Positions 1-10,996 of a stretch of DNA of 64,000 nucleotides are shown one piece after another; position 1 is the stretch's first letter, and the number at the start of each line of letters is the position of its first letter. Source of the stretch: Syngnathus acus (taxonomy: Eukaryota > Chordata > Actinopteri > Syngnathiformes > Syngnathidae). A program made the translations under genes and the position numbers. The notes beneath the pieces are model-generated. The model was not told where the DNA came from. It did no database searches and saw only the letters and a program-made list of their open reading frames with translations. The stretch is from contig NC_051090.1 of NCBI RefSeq assembly GCF_901709675.1, forward strand, positions 10,675,342 through 10,739,341, read 5' to 3'.

Positions 1-480
1 CGTAAATTCCAGTCTCGGCAGTATCTTCATTCATGTTGTGGATGCGTGGGGGCTTCTCCGAGAAGACTTTGCGCACTCTCGATTTCTCAGCAGCCACTTA
101 GTAAATGCAATGGAAGACACACAAAGCAGCCATACTTCCATTTTGAGTCATCATTGAATCTGCATGCATTCTGAAATCCCCCCAACCGGTTACTGAATTA
201 TCAATGTACGGCTATTTTGGGGTAGGCGGAACCCTGAGTACTAATTAGAACTTCTCACAGGTAGGAAGCTACTGTAAATGGATTGATTTCAACATTCTTT
301 TTTTCTTTCATCAATGAAAGTTGGTAGAGATAGTGGGGTGAAACCTTCACCTTACCTCACTCTTTGTTTGCCGCAGACTTTCTGGCATGTTGAAAAGGTC
401 AATTATGTGAGCTGAACATTCTGAATTTGTTTTGTTGAACGTGCCGTGGAGAATGGATTGTGCCGTCTCATAATGAAGTA

Positions 481-650
481 TGTTGAGTTATGCTCTCAAT
501 GATATATTGTTTCTATTCTATGTTGTATTGATTGATTTCTTGGTATGACAGAAAATGTTGATTGATCGTCCAAGTAAAAACAACTGTTAATTAAGTGGGC
601 GGGCCCTCCTGCACACTGCAGCAGCAATAGTGGGGTGTCAACAGAGCTGA
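481..650 (+). mobile_element. Partial LTR, family shared with 18588 and 22554
   Basis: It begins TGTTGAGTTATGCTCTCAATGA and follows the 22554-22838 LTR closely through the tgattgatcgtc and gtgtcaacagagctga segments. It stops where the Harbinger element begins. No LTR sequence resumes after the Harbinger, so this copy is 3'-truncated. The retrotransposon superfamily is unknown. Confidence 0.6.
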
Positions 651-1056
651 GGGGTATTCCAGAAAGCGGGTTATGTGAAAACTCTGAGTAAATTAACCCT
701 GAGATGAGGGAATCTCTGAGTTATCCATTCCAGAAAGAGAGGTAAATTAAACTCTGGGTTAGTTACTTGCTCTGTGAACATAACCTGCTTGCTGGCAGGT
801 TTACTATAAGAGACCCAGAGTTTCTAGCTGTCTCCTCCCACACAAAGACAGTAGCTAATCATGGATTGGCCGTTCATTCAAAATCCGATCGACATCGAAG
901 CCGTAGTAATTTGAAACGCTTTACGTCGCGAGAGAATCTTCCGACACAAATTAGATGTTTTATCATTTCTAGAAGAATATCTTTTTGAACGCTACTGATT
1001 TCTTTGAACAGTATAATTTATCTCAATAACCTTCTGGGATGGCTGATGGTGTAGTG

Positions 1057-2073
1057 CAGGGGTGGGCAAACTTTTTGACTTGCGGGCCGAATTGGGTTCT
1101 AAATTTTGACCGGGGGGCCGAACCAGGAGCAGATGGATGTAGTGTTTGTGTGAAGTAATATAAATTGAATAAAAGGTTTTTACTTTTAGTAGATACTAAA
1201 GCATGGATATTAAAAAAAAGCTTTTTGAAAACAAATGCATTTATTAACAGCATTAAAAAAATATTTCACCAAAAAACTACTATCAGTGATTCTTATTAAA
1301 TACGACACTGTTATGATGAATAACATTTTCCATCACTTCAGCGCCTGCAGGTCAGATTTATGAAATATGTTTATCTAATGAGGCGAAATCACATCCAACG
1401 GCAAACATTCTGACCAAATACATCATCTTGAAGAATCAGTGAAAGAATACATCTAAATAAAGTAATAAAGAAATCAATAGTATTGTTGGTTTCCCTTTTT
1501 GGCTAGTGCATCATAGTCTGGAGTAAAATTTGTTGTGGTAATTTTTAGGATAGAGCCGAGGTGTCGGTCCGTTAACCTAGATCTGTGACGGGCTTTGTTG
1601 ACGTTCATGTGGCTGAACGTCTTCTCACACACGTAGGTCGAGCCAAATTGTCCACTCTTTTTTAACATTCGGCACTCACTGTCCACCTTTCTTTTCTTCG
1701 GGCCACTCATTTTAATGGAAGGATTCCAGGGGAAGGTTTGTGGGTGGCATTAGTGTAAAACTGTATCTGAAAACTCAGCGCGCGAATTACGAGAATATTG
1801 ACGTCACAGCCTACACTCGAAATTCGGCACTGATAGATGAAATTACTACGTACTACTGAGTACGCACGCACTTGTGAGTGTGCACCGAGCTTTCTGACAT
1901 GGCTCCCGGGAGTAAATGCGCGGGCGGGCGCTTCCCCATCTACTGGGGAAACATAGTAATTGCAGGGAAAATGACCCCAAAAAAATGAATACAATTTATT
2001 CAGGTTTGGCGGGCCGGATTAAACGGCCCCGTGGGCCGGATGTGGCCCGCGGGCCGTAGTTTGCCCACCCCTG
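1057..2073 (-). mobile_element. hAT transposon, internally deleted
   Basis: The ends are CAGGGGTGGGCAAAC and its exact reverse complement. A perfect 8-bp target duplication GTGTAGTG lies at 1049-1056 and 2074-2081. Sub-terminal sequence is rich in gggccg words. It encodes a short fused transposase remnant (1474-1710). The 1017-bp length against 2-4 kb for full hAT elements and the intact ends suggest a non-autonomous derivative. Confidence 0.9.
1474..1710 (-). CDS. Mini hAT protein: N-terminus fused to dimerisation domain
   Basis: This 78-residue open frame starts MSGPKKRKVDSECR, like the N-terminus of hAT transposases related to GTF2IRD2/ZBED-type proteins. It jumps directly to FGSTYVCEKTFSHMN and then RSRLTDRHLGSILKITTT, the conserved hAT C-terminal dimerisation motif. 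The central DDE core and BED finger are missing. PKKRKV matches the classic monopartite nuclear localisation motif. Whether it is expressed is unknown. It may be only a relic of an internal deletion. Confidence 0.55.
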   Translation of the reverse strand: MSGPKKRKVDSECRMLKKSGQFGSTYVCEKTFSHMNVNKARHRSRLTDRHLGSILKITTTNFTPDYDALAKKGNQQYY

Positions 2074-2175
2074 GTGTAGTGGTACGCTTGCCTGTCTTGT
2101 GTGCAGGCACCACGAATTCGATTCCCACATTTGACAATGTGCATGTGTGTGAGTGTGACTTGAAAAAAAAAAAAA

Positions 2176-2808
2176 CTTCTTCAGCGATATATTTCCAACT
2201 TCACACATGAGCACTCACGTCAGAGCAAACTTTATGCATAACACTACGTCTTTTTGCAAATGGCGTTTTCTTTATAATATCGGGGAGGCAGAGCATCAAT
2301 TTTTTTCTGTTGGCTGAGCAGAACTCAATGTTTGTTTTAAAATAGTATTTTAATGAATGTTGGTGTAGGCTACAGTGTCACATTTTAAATGACTTCAATA
2401 GGTATAAAACATAAATGCGTATTGTGTCAAATGTTAATCCACGAAGTGTAGAATTAACTCAGAGGAAATTATTAAATTGTTACTATTAAATTATTTTAAG
2501 GAGCCACTGAATTAATATTTTAGTTTAAATTAATATTGACTTTGTTTAATAGTTTAAGTCCATTTAAAATAATGAAATTAAAATGAGGTGCAATCACAGC
2601 CGAGCAAAACCTTACATACCTTTTTGACTACTGTTTTTACGTTTCATTTTGAGCCGCTTCCATGTCCCTTTTTCTCCTGTTGGATTGCACCTAACTGAAA
2701 ATCTGATTTCATTTTCTACTTAAATTCATAACTATACGCTATGCTAAGATCTTATGGTTACATAAATATTACATCAATGGAATAGTACATTCAAACCTAA
2801 GTATTGAC
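2176..2808. other. Harbinger interior, no intact gene
   Basis: Transposase remnants occupy the first 125 bases. The remainder is AT-rich filler between the two convergent Harbinger gene remnants. No other signal is seen. Confidence 0.5.
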
Positions 2809-2955
2809 TCAGGCAATTTCCTCCCTAGACGTCTCTCTCTCCTTCGCTGCTGCAGCCGTATTAGATTTGTGGCGAAAAATACGTGCGTACTCGCCATAGG
2901 CCTGCATAAGGACCTCCAACTCCATTGTGGTGAACTGTTTTTCCTCAGTTGTCAT
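2809..2955 (-). pseudogene. Harbinger Myb/SANT-like protein, N-terminal fragment
   Basis: Starting at ATG 2955 it reads MTTEEKQFTTMELEVLMQAY, followed by KSNTAAAAKERE, and stops after 48 codons. This is the start of the Myb-like trihelix domain of the second Harbinger protein (relative of NAIF1), which guides the transposase to DNA and the nucleus. The domain is cut off within the first helices, so it is a fragment. Confidence 0.65.
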
Positions 2956-3268
2956 GGTGACTCGTGGTATCGGGGCTCTACTTTTAAAGTGGTTGTGCAC
3001 GCGCGTAACTCCAGGTTAACATACTCAGAGTTAATTGAACTAACTCAGATCAGCTATTCTCGAACCGAATACTCAGAGTCTCCCATCTCAGAGTAAGTCA
3101 ACTCAGAGTTCAGAGATAGACTCAATATGTTGAACCTGCTTTTTGGAATACGCCCTTGATCATAATTTCAAGCTGAGTGTATATTTGCCAACAATGGAAC
3201 TTTGTTTCCCTCTTGTGGTATCACCGCACATTGACAATTCTGCTTTTCACGTCAGCGCTGGTGCTTTG

Positions 3269-3292
3269 CTGCCTGCCTGCCTGCCTGCCTGC
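3269..3292. repeat. (CTGC)n microsatellite
   Basis: About six units of CTGC read directly. Confidence 0.9.
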
Positions 3293-5139
3293 GAGCGCTC
3301 CCTCCCAGTCGGTGTCCATCCACCCCGCCCTCCCTTGTCGCCTCACCTAGCCTAACCTCGATCGAAATCCAACTTGGAAAGCCCAACCCTGGTTTGAAAC
3401 CCTACTTTGCAACCCGAGGGAAATTCGAACTCTGAACCTAATTTGCAGAGGAGGGCGAATGATCCGTCAGTCCGTCACTGCGGACCTTTATCACTCAACT
3501 AAATGTCAACAGAAGCGTACGAGTTTTCACCCAATGGCAAAAAAATGAAACAAGTGAGACAAGGCATAAGATTAAGAGGCCGCTGAGTGCCCCGCGGACT
3601 CGTGTCACAACAGTGTTGACGCTTTATAATCCCGCGAGATGTCAATATTTATTTTGAATGTCATCAAAATGCCACGATGCAAGACAATCCATCATTTAGA
3701 GAACGGGTCGTCTCGGTCAAGGGGCCAACGAGCTGAAATATTACAGCGCAACCGCATTGATTTAAGGCCTGTAATGAGAAATGGGGAAGAGCGCAGAGGG
3801 AGGGGAAAAAAAAAAAAAAGCAAATGGAGCAAACTCTCCCGTCGGTCTTTGTCAAAAGGCGGGCGGGTCTGCAACCTGCTTAGGTGGAAGCCATCAGGAA
3901 GCGGAGAAGCGCTGGCCAGAATCAGCCGAGTGTATCGATACGAAGGACAAATCGAATCTCTGCTGCATAAATTTTTTGTTTTAATAAAGCACGAGGCAAA
4001 ATAAATCTGGAATCCTCCGGAAAATTCACAATTGGAGAAAATGTTCAAAGGGAATACCTGACTTGCTATTTTTTCCTATAATGAATTTGGTAACTTCAAG
4101 ATTCTAAAATTAAGTGTCGCTTTGACTGTGTTGTTTTGAGACCGCATCAAAAAGTCTCGCAGAACAAGGGACAAAGACTTCTAATGGAGCAGCGCATTTT
4201 TCTATTGAAAACACAGCACAAAGACGTCTCGCATTTCTTTTTGATCTTTTTTCTTGCTATTGTCTTGGGGGGCGATGAAGGAAGGGAAATACGGCCGCAG
4301 GCAAACTGCGAGAGCGCGGAGGGAGAAACCTTCAAAAACAACTTCACAGATCGTCGCAGAAGCGCTCAAAGAGACCCCACAAAGAGACAAGCAGCCACAA
4401 AACACACCCTTCTTTCTTTGTTTCTGTGTTTTATTTTTATTTTAGCCAAAAAGATTCGAGCTGAGCAAGACTCGAGTCTGTTCCTCCCAAAGAGCATGAC
4501 AGAATGGAGGCCAAGTCAAACATTTCAATCAAGTCGACAAAAAGAAATTGATCAGGTACCGGCAATGATACCAATGGGAGGCTCAACTTTAATTTAAAAT
4601 TTTACAATTTCAAAGCTTAAAATGTGCATTTTTAATTTTTGGAGTCAAAACGTATTGATCAAAATTGTTTGTAGAGTGCATTTTTTGTTGTTGAATTTAC
4701 ACTGTTTTACTTCATCAAGTGGTTGTATTTTGTTTTAGTAAACTGTACATCTACTTACAGCTTTTTTTATCATTTACTTTTTACAGCGCTAAAATTTGCA
4801 AGTCAAGAATCAATTCAGGGAGACACGAAGTGAGAGATCAAGTTTTGCTCTAAATTCCGACCGTTAAGAGTTTCGTTTTAATTTCTTGCCATTGTCGGTA
4901 TGCTTGCTCCTAACAAATGAGTTTGCCCGCATAAAAAAGAATTATGAGGATGAATTGGCTTTTACTTTAGCTGCCCTATCTCTGTACTCCACGTGTGAGT
5001 TTTGCCAGCGCCCACCGCAATCCCAATTACACACACTTGACAAGCCCAAGTAATAGACGCATCATCATATATTTCTTGTTTAGGAGATTGCTTTATGCTC
5101 GTGGGCAAGTAAAGCGCGAGCCATGAAATCTGAATCCGA

Positions 5140-5192
5140 GTTGGGTGCAATTGCAAGGGTTTCACACAAGTACCTGTGATGCTCTGCCAACA
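5140..5192 (+). mobile_element. 3' end fragment of the 22554-type LTR
   Basis: Sequence gtgcaattgcaagggtttc...acaagtacctg...ctctgccaaca matches the last part of the LTR at 22554-22838 and ends at the same terminal CCAACA. The upstream part of the LTR is not recognisable. Confidence 0.5.
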
Positions 5193-5754
5193 GGAGACCA
5201 CGTGACCCCCGTTCATGAATACCTGCAGCGTCAAACTCTCCACAGACAGCCCATAACGTCAGGAAGCAGATGCTCAATTATCAGTCAGAGGTGGGGGGTG
5301 ATGTGTGGGGGCTGTTGGCAGCCAACAAACAGAGAAAAGGCAAAGAGGGATGAGGCCATGAAAATGACTGATGGGAGCACAAATGGCAGCTCTGCGATGG
5401 CAGGCGAAGAGAAGTGGCTAGCTAGCAAACGGAGGCCGGGGACGATGCTGACAGCTTAGTGCGCTTCCCTGTCCTCCCAGCCTCACTTCTGTCTTGATTT
5501 GCAAGTTCTCAGCGGGACACATGTCTAGGCTGCCTGCAAAACAAGACCAGGTGTCATAAAGCACCGCCGCGACTGGTTGGCTAGCTGGCTGGGATTTGCA
5601 TGTGTAATTAGCCCGACTGGAGATCCTCACTCTATGAGCTCATGACAAATTGCTGGCAAATGTAAGCTTGCTGTCTCTTTGCCACCCGATTACAAAAAGA
5701 CATACAGTTCAGTAGCCTTTATGTTATCCATTCACAGCAGAAGACTTTTATTCA

Positions 5755-5930
5755 TTTGTGTGTGTGATTTTTTTTTGTGGATTTTTTATGCGGATTTTTG
5801 TGTGATTTTTTTAAAGAGGATTTTCAATATGTTTATTTTTTTATGTGGAATTTTGTGTGGATTTTTGTTTGATTTTTCTTGTATTTTGCACTGTTTTTGC
5901 AAGATTTTTCTTTGGATTTTTGTGTTTTTT
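5755..5930. repeat. T-rich imperfect tandem repeat (TGTGGATTTTT-like)
   Basis: Degenerate units of tgtg(g/t)attttt recur about ten times. This is low-complexity sequence, and the open frame across it is an artefact of composition. Confidence 0.7.
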
Positions 5931-7677
5931 AAATTAATCGTTTGAGGGTTACAGCAAAAATTAAAGATTTGACTTCACTGTTGCAATACTTTTAAAGTGA
6001 AGCATAAATGCTCCCCATTTACTGTTCAGTCAGGCATAGCAGGGAAAAAGATGGAAGAATTCAAGGAAAAGGGTCAATATAATGACTGGAAACACTGTAA
6101 TTAACTTGGATTGGAAGGACACAAGAATTGATTTGGAATCTTTATTTTGAATCAATGTAAGTCACCTCGTCTCTATTTCACATTCTGCCCTCCGGATTGC
6201 GATGGAGCATGACCCCGACACACTCTGTCACCTTTCCGAGGCTGCCTGCTGGCCTATTCTCTATTTTTCTAATGACATTACATTTGGGCGTACACGTGGC
6301 ATGCCCTCTTCACATGCGCCACCCTCACCATGAATTATTTTGTGTGACATGAAAAAATGTGCAAAATGTGTCTTTTGGGGGGAAAGGTCTCTTATTGTGT
6401 AATGATGGCTCCAATTGCACATTTGTATTGCATAATACTGAGCATGACATTGGGTTCAATGTTCAAATACATGTAGCACATTTGCAGTGAGAAAGCGGGA
6501 TAGAAGATTGAATCAAGCTGTGGGGTTATTTTATTATTTAAACTGCCCCCCCACCCCTTTTAGCATTGTATTGGCTGTGCAATTCAACTCCACTGTGGGG
6601 AGCTGTGTCTCTGTTATTGCCTGTTCTTATTTTATTTGGCTTTTTACTTTTCATTCTCCCCTTCTTTTCTTACTTGATTTCGCTTGCCTTCCCCCACGTG
6701 CTGCATCTGTGGTCGTTAATGTTAAAAGCTCCATAATGCTCCGTGACCTTAGACTTTTACAGCTCTGGAGGTTGGACTGCCCATCTGTGATGGGGCAACT
6801 GTGAATGCAAACGGGAAGGTGTGCAGGTGGCTCGCCGTGCAATTGCGCTTCTCTCTTCTGACATGTCTGCAACTTTAGTCCTTGAACACATGCACATTTT
6901 CATATATACAACACAGTGTCCGCATTTGAAGCGATAAGACGTGTATCGAAGATGTGGCGGGGAGCTGCATAATCAATGTGTGTCTGAACTGTGTGAATTA
7001 GAAATATAAGGACACACACCAAGCAGCATTCGAGAAGATTTTTGATGGATGTGTCATCCTGCTCTTCTTGACACTCGAGTGGGTGATTTAATCTTCTCCT
7101 CCATAAATAAACAACTTATATCTGAACAAATAAACATATTTTAGACATGTCCATCCGTCCACGCCACCTTGATTCTCAAATGCAATGAGAATTGTGAATT
7201 AATGTCAAAAGTAAGACTTTTGACTACTAAGCAATTGTGCTTTTTTTTAAAAATCCAGGTTCTTATGCTTAGGACTGTTTGCATATTTTGCTTTGTCATG
7301 CTAAAAGCTAATTTGACACCAGACACTCTTACTATAGTTTCTTCAAGATGTGAAGCTTTTATGGCAATGTGATACGAGCATCATTATTCATAATTTCAGT
7401 AAAAAAACCAGCAACCTTGGATTTCAGATTTTGTTGGACTTCACAACAGACTTGAGCAGTCATCCCCTCATTATGTCTTCTCTCCAGCTCAAACACTAAT
7501 CACCTCTTTCCATACTCCAAGTGTCCTAATCTGCATCCACACTTTTTTTTAGGTCACAAGATAAGCTTTGATGTTCCATTTTGGTCAGCACATACACACA
7601 AACAAACTGAGGGGAAAATAGACAGGACTAATCTAAATATTAAGGTCTATTAAGATGTTAGACTAGGAAAACATATA

Positions 7678-7732
7678 AAAATTTACTTATTTATTTATTT
7701 TTTAATTTTTTTTATTTATTTTTATTTATTTA
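7678..7732. repeat. (TTTA)n-rich low-complexity tract
   Basis: Runs of ttta interspersed with longer T runs. Confidence 0.8.
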
Positions 7733-8103
7733 TTGCCCCCCCATGTTTTTATACCAAAGGTGTGGATTAGGTGAGTGCAATTATCTTGATTAGGGATTTA
7801 TAATGGATGCTGCTATTATTTTGAGCTCATTTACAAACAGCTTAATGGGTACAAAATGTACGGGCGGTGGAAAAGTGCAATTTGGCAACTCTTCACCTAA
7901 CCATGATGCTATTCTAATCATCTACTCATTAATGTGTGTTCTACCTGATCACCTGTGTGCGATGATAGACAAGTTGAGTGTGCATAAATGAATTGGAAAC
8001 GCTGATACAACAGCTACCAAGAACTCAACACTGACCGCTTGAAAAAGCTTAAATATAGCTTAAAATAATAATGATAGGGTCCTGTAATTAACTGATGCCA
8101 ATG

Positions 8104-8195
8104 CCAGGGTGTACCCCGCTGTTCATCCCAAATTACCCAGATGGGCTGGCCACCCTCAATGGTTGAAAATTAATGGGTGAATGAATCACTCTGTT
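8104..8195 (+). mobile_element. Eroded L2-type LINE/SINE 3' end
   Basis: The words ccagggtgtaccccgc, then cccagatgggctggccaccctcaa, then ggttgaaaat and tgaatgaat follow the order of the common fish L2-like 3' end. It is heavily diverged, so old. Confidence 0.5.
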
Positions 8196-9709
8196 GCTTC
8201 CATTTAGGTCCGACTGAGAACATCGCGTCAATTCGTGTAACGGTGGCATAAACCAATTGGTGAATGTCAAGGGTCTGATGAGCCATTTAACTAATGGTAC
8301 TAAACGTAGATGGGCTTTCAAAGACCAACACTGTAATATTAGCAGATATTTGACGGATGGCCTATTTGCAGCTGATTGTTTCAGGCATGCTATTAAGGAC
8401 ATGCCCTCCATCCAGACGCCGCTTGCAATAGAGTCACATTGATCTTAAATGCCGCTGTGTTGCTTCTCAAAAGCACTCCAGGTGAGACTTTACTTCAGAC
8501 TTACCTCCACATGCTCCTTGCAGAATGTGGCAAATAGAAGCGAACGGCAATACGCCAGCAGGTTGAATTCCCCCCTAAACCAGCTTTGGTATCAAGGTGG
8601 GCGAGCAGCTCCGACCAACGGAGCGGAATCATTCGTAAGGATTGCGATGAGAATGAGGGAAAAGCAAACAATCACGTTTTGTTTCATTGAAGTGGATTGG
8701 CTGGCTTAGCTTTGCACGGCATTGGCTGCAAACAGAATGCACACACAATGCTTGCCTTATCCTGTTTGTCAGCTTGCACACACAAGAGGAAAAACCCAAT
8801 TACATGTTTCCCATCAACACATGTTGCGTCCGAAGCTAGGACTCATGTTTCTGAATAGGCTGGCTTGACATGTGAACATTGTTTTCTTTGCGGCAATTGC
8901 TGTGAAAATACGTTGGCCGTTATTTATTTATTCAGCAGCGACTGTAATTTTCGTAATAACACAAAAACGCCTGGCCATTTCTCAGGATAATCACTTTGGA
9001 AAACAGTGCATGCGTGATTGGCAGAACTTGTTAGAGGGCTCTTATTTTTCCAATCAGCAAAGTAATTAAAAATGGGCCTCATGGGCTCCCCCATGTAATC
9101 TGGTCACAGCAGTTAGATCACCCACTGATAGGCAGAGAGTGATTTGCTGAACTCCCCAGAAATGCTGCCTTGGCTCTTAGTGTGCCGTTTTCCCCTTCTG
9201 TCTTCGTGAGTCAAAGTAGCCCACATGCAAATATTGACAGAGTTGTTTGATTTTCATAAATCGGCAGGTCGATGATTGTGAGATAAGCAAAATACTACCG
9301 TAATTGTCCATGTATAATACGCCCCCATGTATAATACGCACCCTAACAATGGCATGTCGATGCTGGAAAAAATCCTGTACCCATGTATAATACGCACCCA
9401 AATTTTTGACTCTTACTTAAGTCCGTAAAGGTAAAATTATTTCAGAAAAAAGATCATCTTTGGGAACAACCGGATGTTATTCTGCCGGTCAGTATCACTG
9501 CGCATGCGCTAGCAAACTCGGTAGCGAAGAAATATGTGAGACTCTCAACGGGACCACCAATATTTGAGTGATGTTCCAGTTATTTATTATCTTTCTGTGT
9601 GTTCACAATTGTCATGGTGATCTTTCTGGTGATTTCTTAACTAGGCTGGATGTATTTTTTTTGTTGGCGTTGATTTCTCCGACTGCCCAGAAAGGCACCA
9701 CCGCGATCA

Positions 9710-10079
9710 TCCATCCATCCATCCATCCATCTTCTTCCGCTTATCCGGGGTCGGGTCGCGGGGGCAGCAGCTTCAGGAGGGACTCCCAGACTTCCCTCTC
9801 CCCAGCTACTTCATCTAGCTCATCCCGGGGGATCCCAAGGCGTTCCCAGGCCAGCCGAGAGACATAGTCTCTCCAGCGCGTCCTGGGTCGTCCCCGGGGT
9901 CTCCTACCGGTGGGACATGCCCGGAACACCTCCCCGGGGAGGCGTCCAGGAGGCATCCTGATGAGATGCCCGAGCCACCTCATCTGGCTCCTCTCAACGT
10001 GGAGGAGTAGCGACTCTACTCCGAGTCTCTCCCGGATGACCGAACTTCTCACCCTATCTCTAAGGGAGAGCCCGGACAT
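9710..10079 (-). mobile_element. 5'-truncated LINE (RTE/Rex3-like) with GATG tail
   Basis: Read on the minus strand it ends in a (GATG)n tail (plus-strand ccatccatcc at 9710-9731). A 13-bp target duplication accaccgcgatca flanks it exactly (9697-9709 and 10080-10092). The minus-strand frame encodes the C-terminal tail of a retrotransposon polymerase (QMRWLGHLIRMPPGRLPGEV, then RPRGRPRTRWRDYV, ending LLPPRPDPG and stop). The GATG tail suggests Rex3/RTE. A related fish LINE is possible. It is a dead-on-arrival copy. Confidence 0.85.
9741..10079 (-). pseudogene. C-terminal fragment of LINE polymerase
   Basis: About 112 codons are open in this frame because the copy is young, but the fragment lacks endonuclease and reverse-transcriptase domains. 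The Arg/Pro-rich segment RRPRGRPRTRWRD is typical of the very C-terminus of such polymerases in fish. Confidence 0.75.
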
Positions 10080-10440
10080 ACCACCGCGATCAGTTAGGTT
10101 AAAATGAAAAGAGAGGAAAGTGACGTGCGGACATGTGAAAAAGGCGGCTCTGTATGGGAGAGAAGTTGAAGAGGAATAAAAACACCCTTGGAAACCAAAA
10201 CTTGCCCCTCGTCGTGACTCGGAGCCGCAACAAATGTTTCGGATTTATGTAGGGTACATTGTGACAGCAAACGAGCAGGTGATCGAGCAAGCGTCTGATA
10301 CGAGAGCATTGTGTTCGTATGGAGCGTGTTTGAAGTGAACAGCAGAGACGAAAGGAACAAGGCAAAGTGTTGTGAAATAAAATATTACCTGTAATACGCA
10401 TTTAGGTTTAGAACTGAACTCTCGCTCTTTAGTATATAGC

Positions 10441-10846
10441 TGACGTGTCTTGCGCATCCGTTCTGCGCATCTGTAATGGCGGCCTCCGTATGATATCCGG
10501 TTTGCGATGGAGATTAAAAAACAAACAATATTTGACAATAACACACCATCAAGGATTGCACCATCGCATCAAACGATGTGTCGTCAATTATGAATTTTAC
10601 TGACTAAGTGTGTTGGGCAGGATGGCTGAATGCGATGCGCGATTGACGTGTCTTGCGCATCCGTTCTGCGCATACTGTCATGGCGGCCTCCGTATGATAT
10701 CCGGTCTGCGATGGAGATTAAAAAACAAACAATATTTGACAATAACACACCATCAAGGATTGCACCATCGCATCAAACGATGTGTCGTCAATTATGAATT
10801 TTACTGACTAAGTGTGTTGGGCAGGATGGCTGAATGCGATGCGCGA
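10441..10846 (+). repeat. 203-bp tandem duplication inside a TIR element
   Basis: Two head-to-tail copies (10441-10643 and 10644-10846), both starting tgacgtgtcttgcgcatccg, differ at only a few positions. A duplicate so similar implies recent origin. Confidence 0.9.
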
Positions 10847-10996
10847 TTGACAACAAACAAGAAGAAAGGTGATTTCAAGTTTTATTTCGAGGGAGATTTT
10901 CTTCAAAAATTGTTGTACCCATGCATAATGCGCACCCCAGATTTTAGGACAATAAATTAGTTAAATTTTGCGCATTATACATGGAAAATCACGGTA

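Larger units (their letters stand above)
1037..2175 (+). mobile_element. tRNA-derived SINE interrupted by a hAT
   Basis: With the hAT (1057-2073) and one copy of its target duplication removed, the sequence reads gggatggctgatggtgtagtggtacgc..., continuing to a near-B-box aattcgattcc (about 2114) and an A-run at 2162-2174. The A box TGGTGTAGTGG is perfect once joined. Possible 5-bp direct repeats CTTCT flank it. The body is short. It could be a tRNA retropseudogene rather than a named SINE. Confidence 0.55.
861..2300 (+). pseudogene. Harbinger transposase remnant, split by SINE/hAT
   Basis: The start reads MDWPFIQNPIDIEAVVI then stop. In another frame it reads RRERIFRHKLDVL and EEYLFERY, typical of the N-terminus of Harbinger (HARBI1-like) transposases. 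After the insertion (1037-2175) the frame resumes with ALTSEQTLCITLRLFANG, then after a shift YNIGEAEH, the helix-turn-helix-proximal region. The DDE catalytic part is absent. Several frameshifts and stops mean no product is made. Confidence 0.7.
653..3154 (+). mobile_element. PIF/Harbinger DNA transposon, decayed, with nested insertions
   Basis: The terminal inverted repeats are ggggtattccagaaagcggg at the left and, read on the minus strand, gggcgtattccaaaaagcagg at the right. The sub-terminal blocks are rich in actctgagt/actcagag words on both sides. A TGA flank on each side may be the 3-bp target duplication. Inside are remnants of the two genes typical of this superfamily: a transposase on the plus strand (861-1036 and 2176-2300) and a Myb/SANT-like DNA-binding protein on the minus strand (2809-2955). 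The copy is interrupted by a tRNA-SINE which itself contains a hAT. Frameshifts and stops show it is dead. Confidence 0.8.
3155..9297. other. Gene-free interval
   Basis: No exon, RNA gene or complete TE was recognised. It contains a CTGC tetramer run (3269-3292), an LTR fragment (5140-5192), a T-rich imperfect repeat (5755-5930), a TTTA run (7678-7732) and an eroded LINE 3' end (8104-8195). Short open frames here lack homology and splice context. Confidence 0.6.
9298..10994 (+). mobile_element. TIR transposon with TA target site, non-autonomous
   Basis: The left end CCGTAATTGTCCATGTATAATACGC is nearly the inverse of the right end GCGCATTATACATGGAAAATCACGG. Both are flanked by TA, as expected for the Tc1/mariner/pogo superfamily. 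Family assignment is tentative and no transposase is visible. It hosts a LINE insertion (9710-10079) and a 203-bp tandem duplication (10441-10846). Confidence 0.75.

Noticed and set aside
3639-4597. 121- and 153-codon plus-strand frames near 3.6-4.6 kb
   Set aside because: Composition is low-complexity Lys/Arg/Ser with no recognisable domain, splice structure or codon pattern; treated as chance frames.
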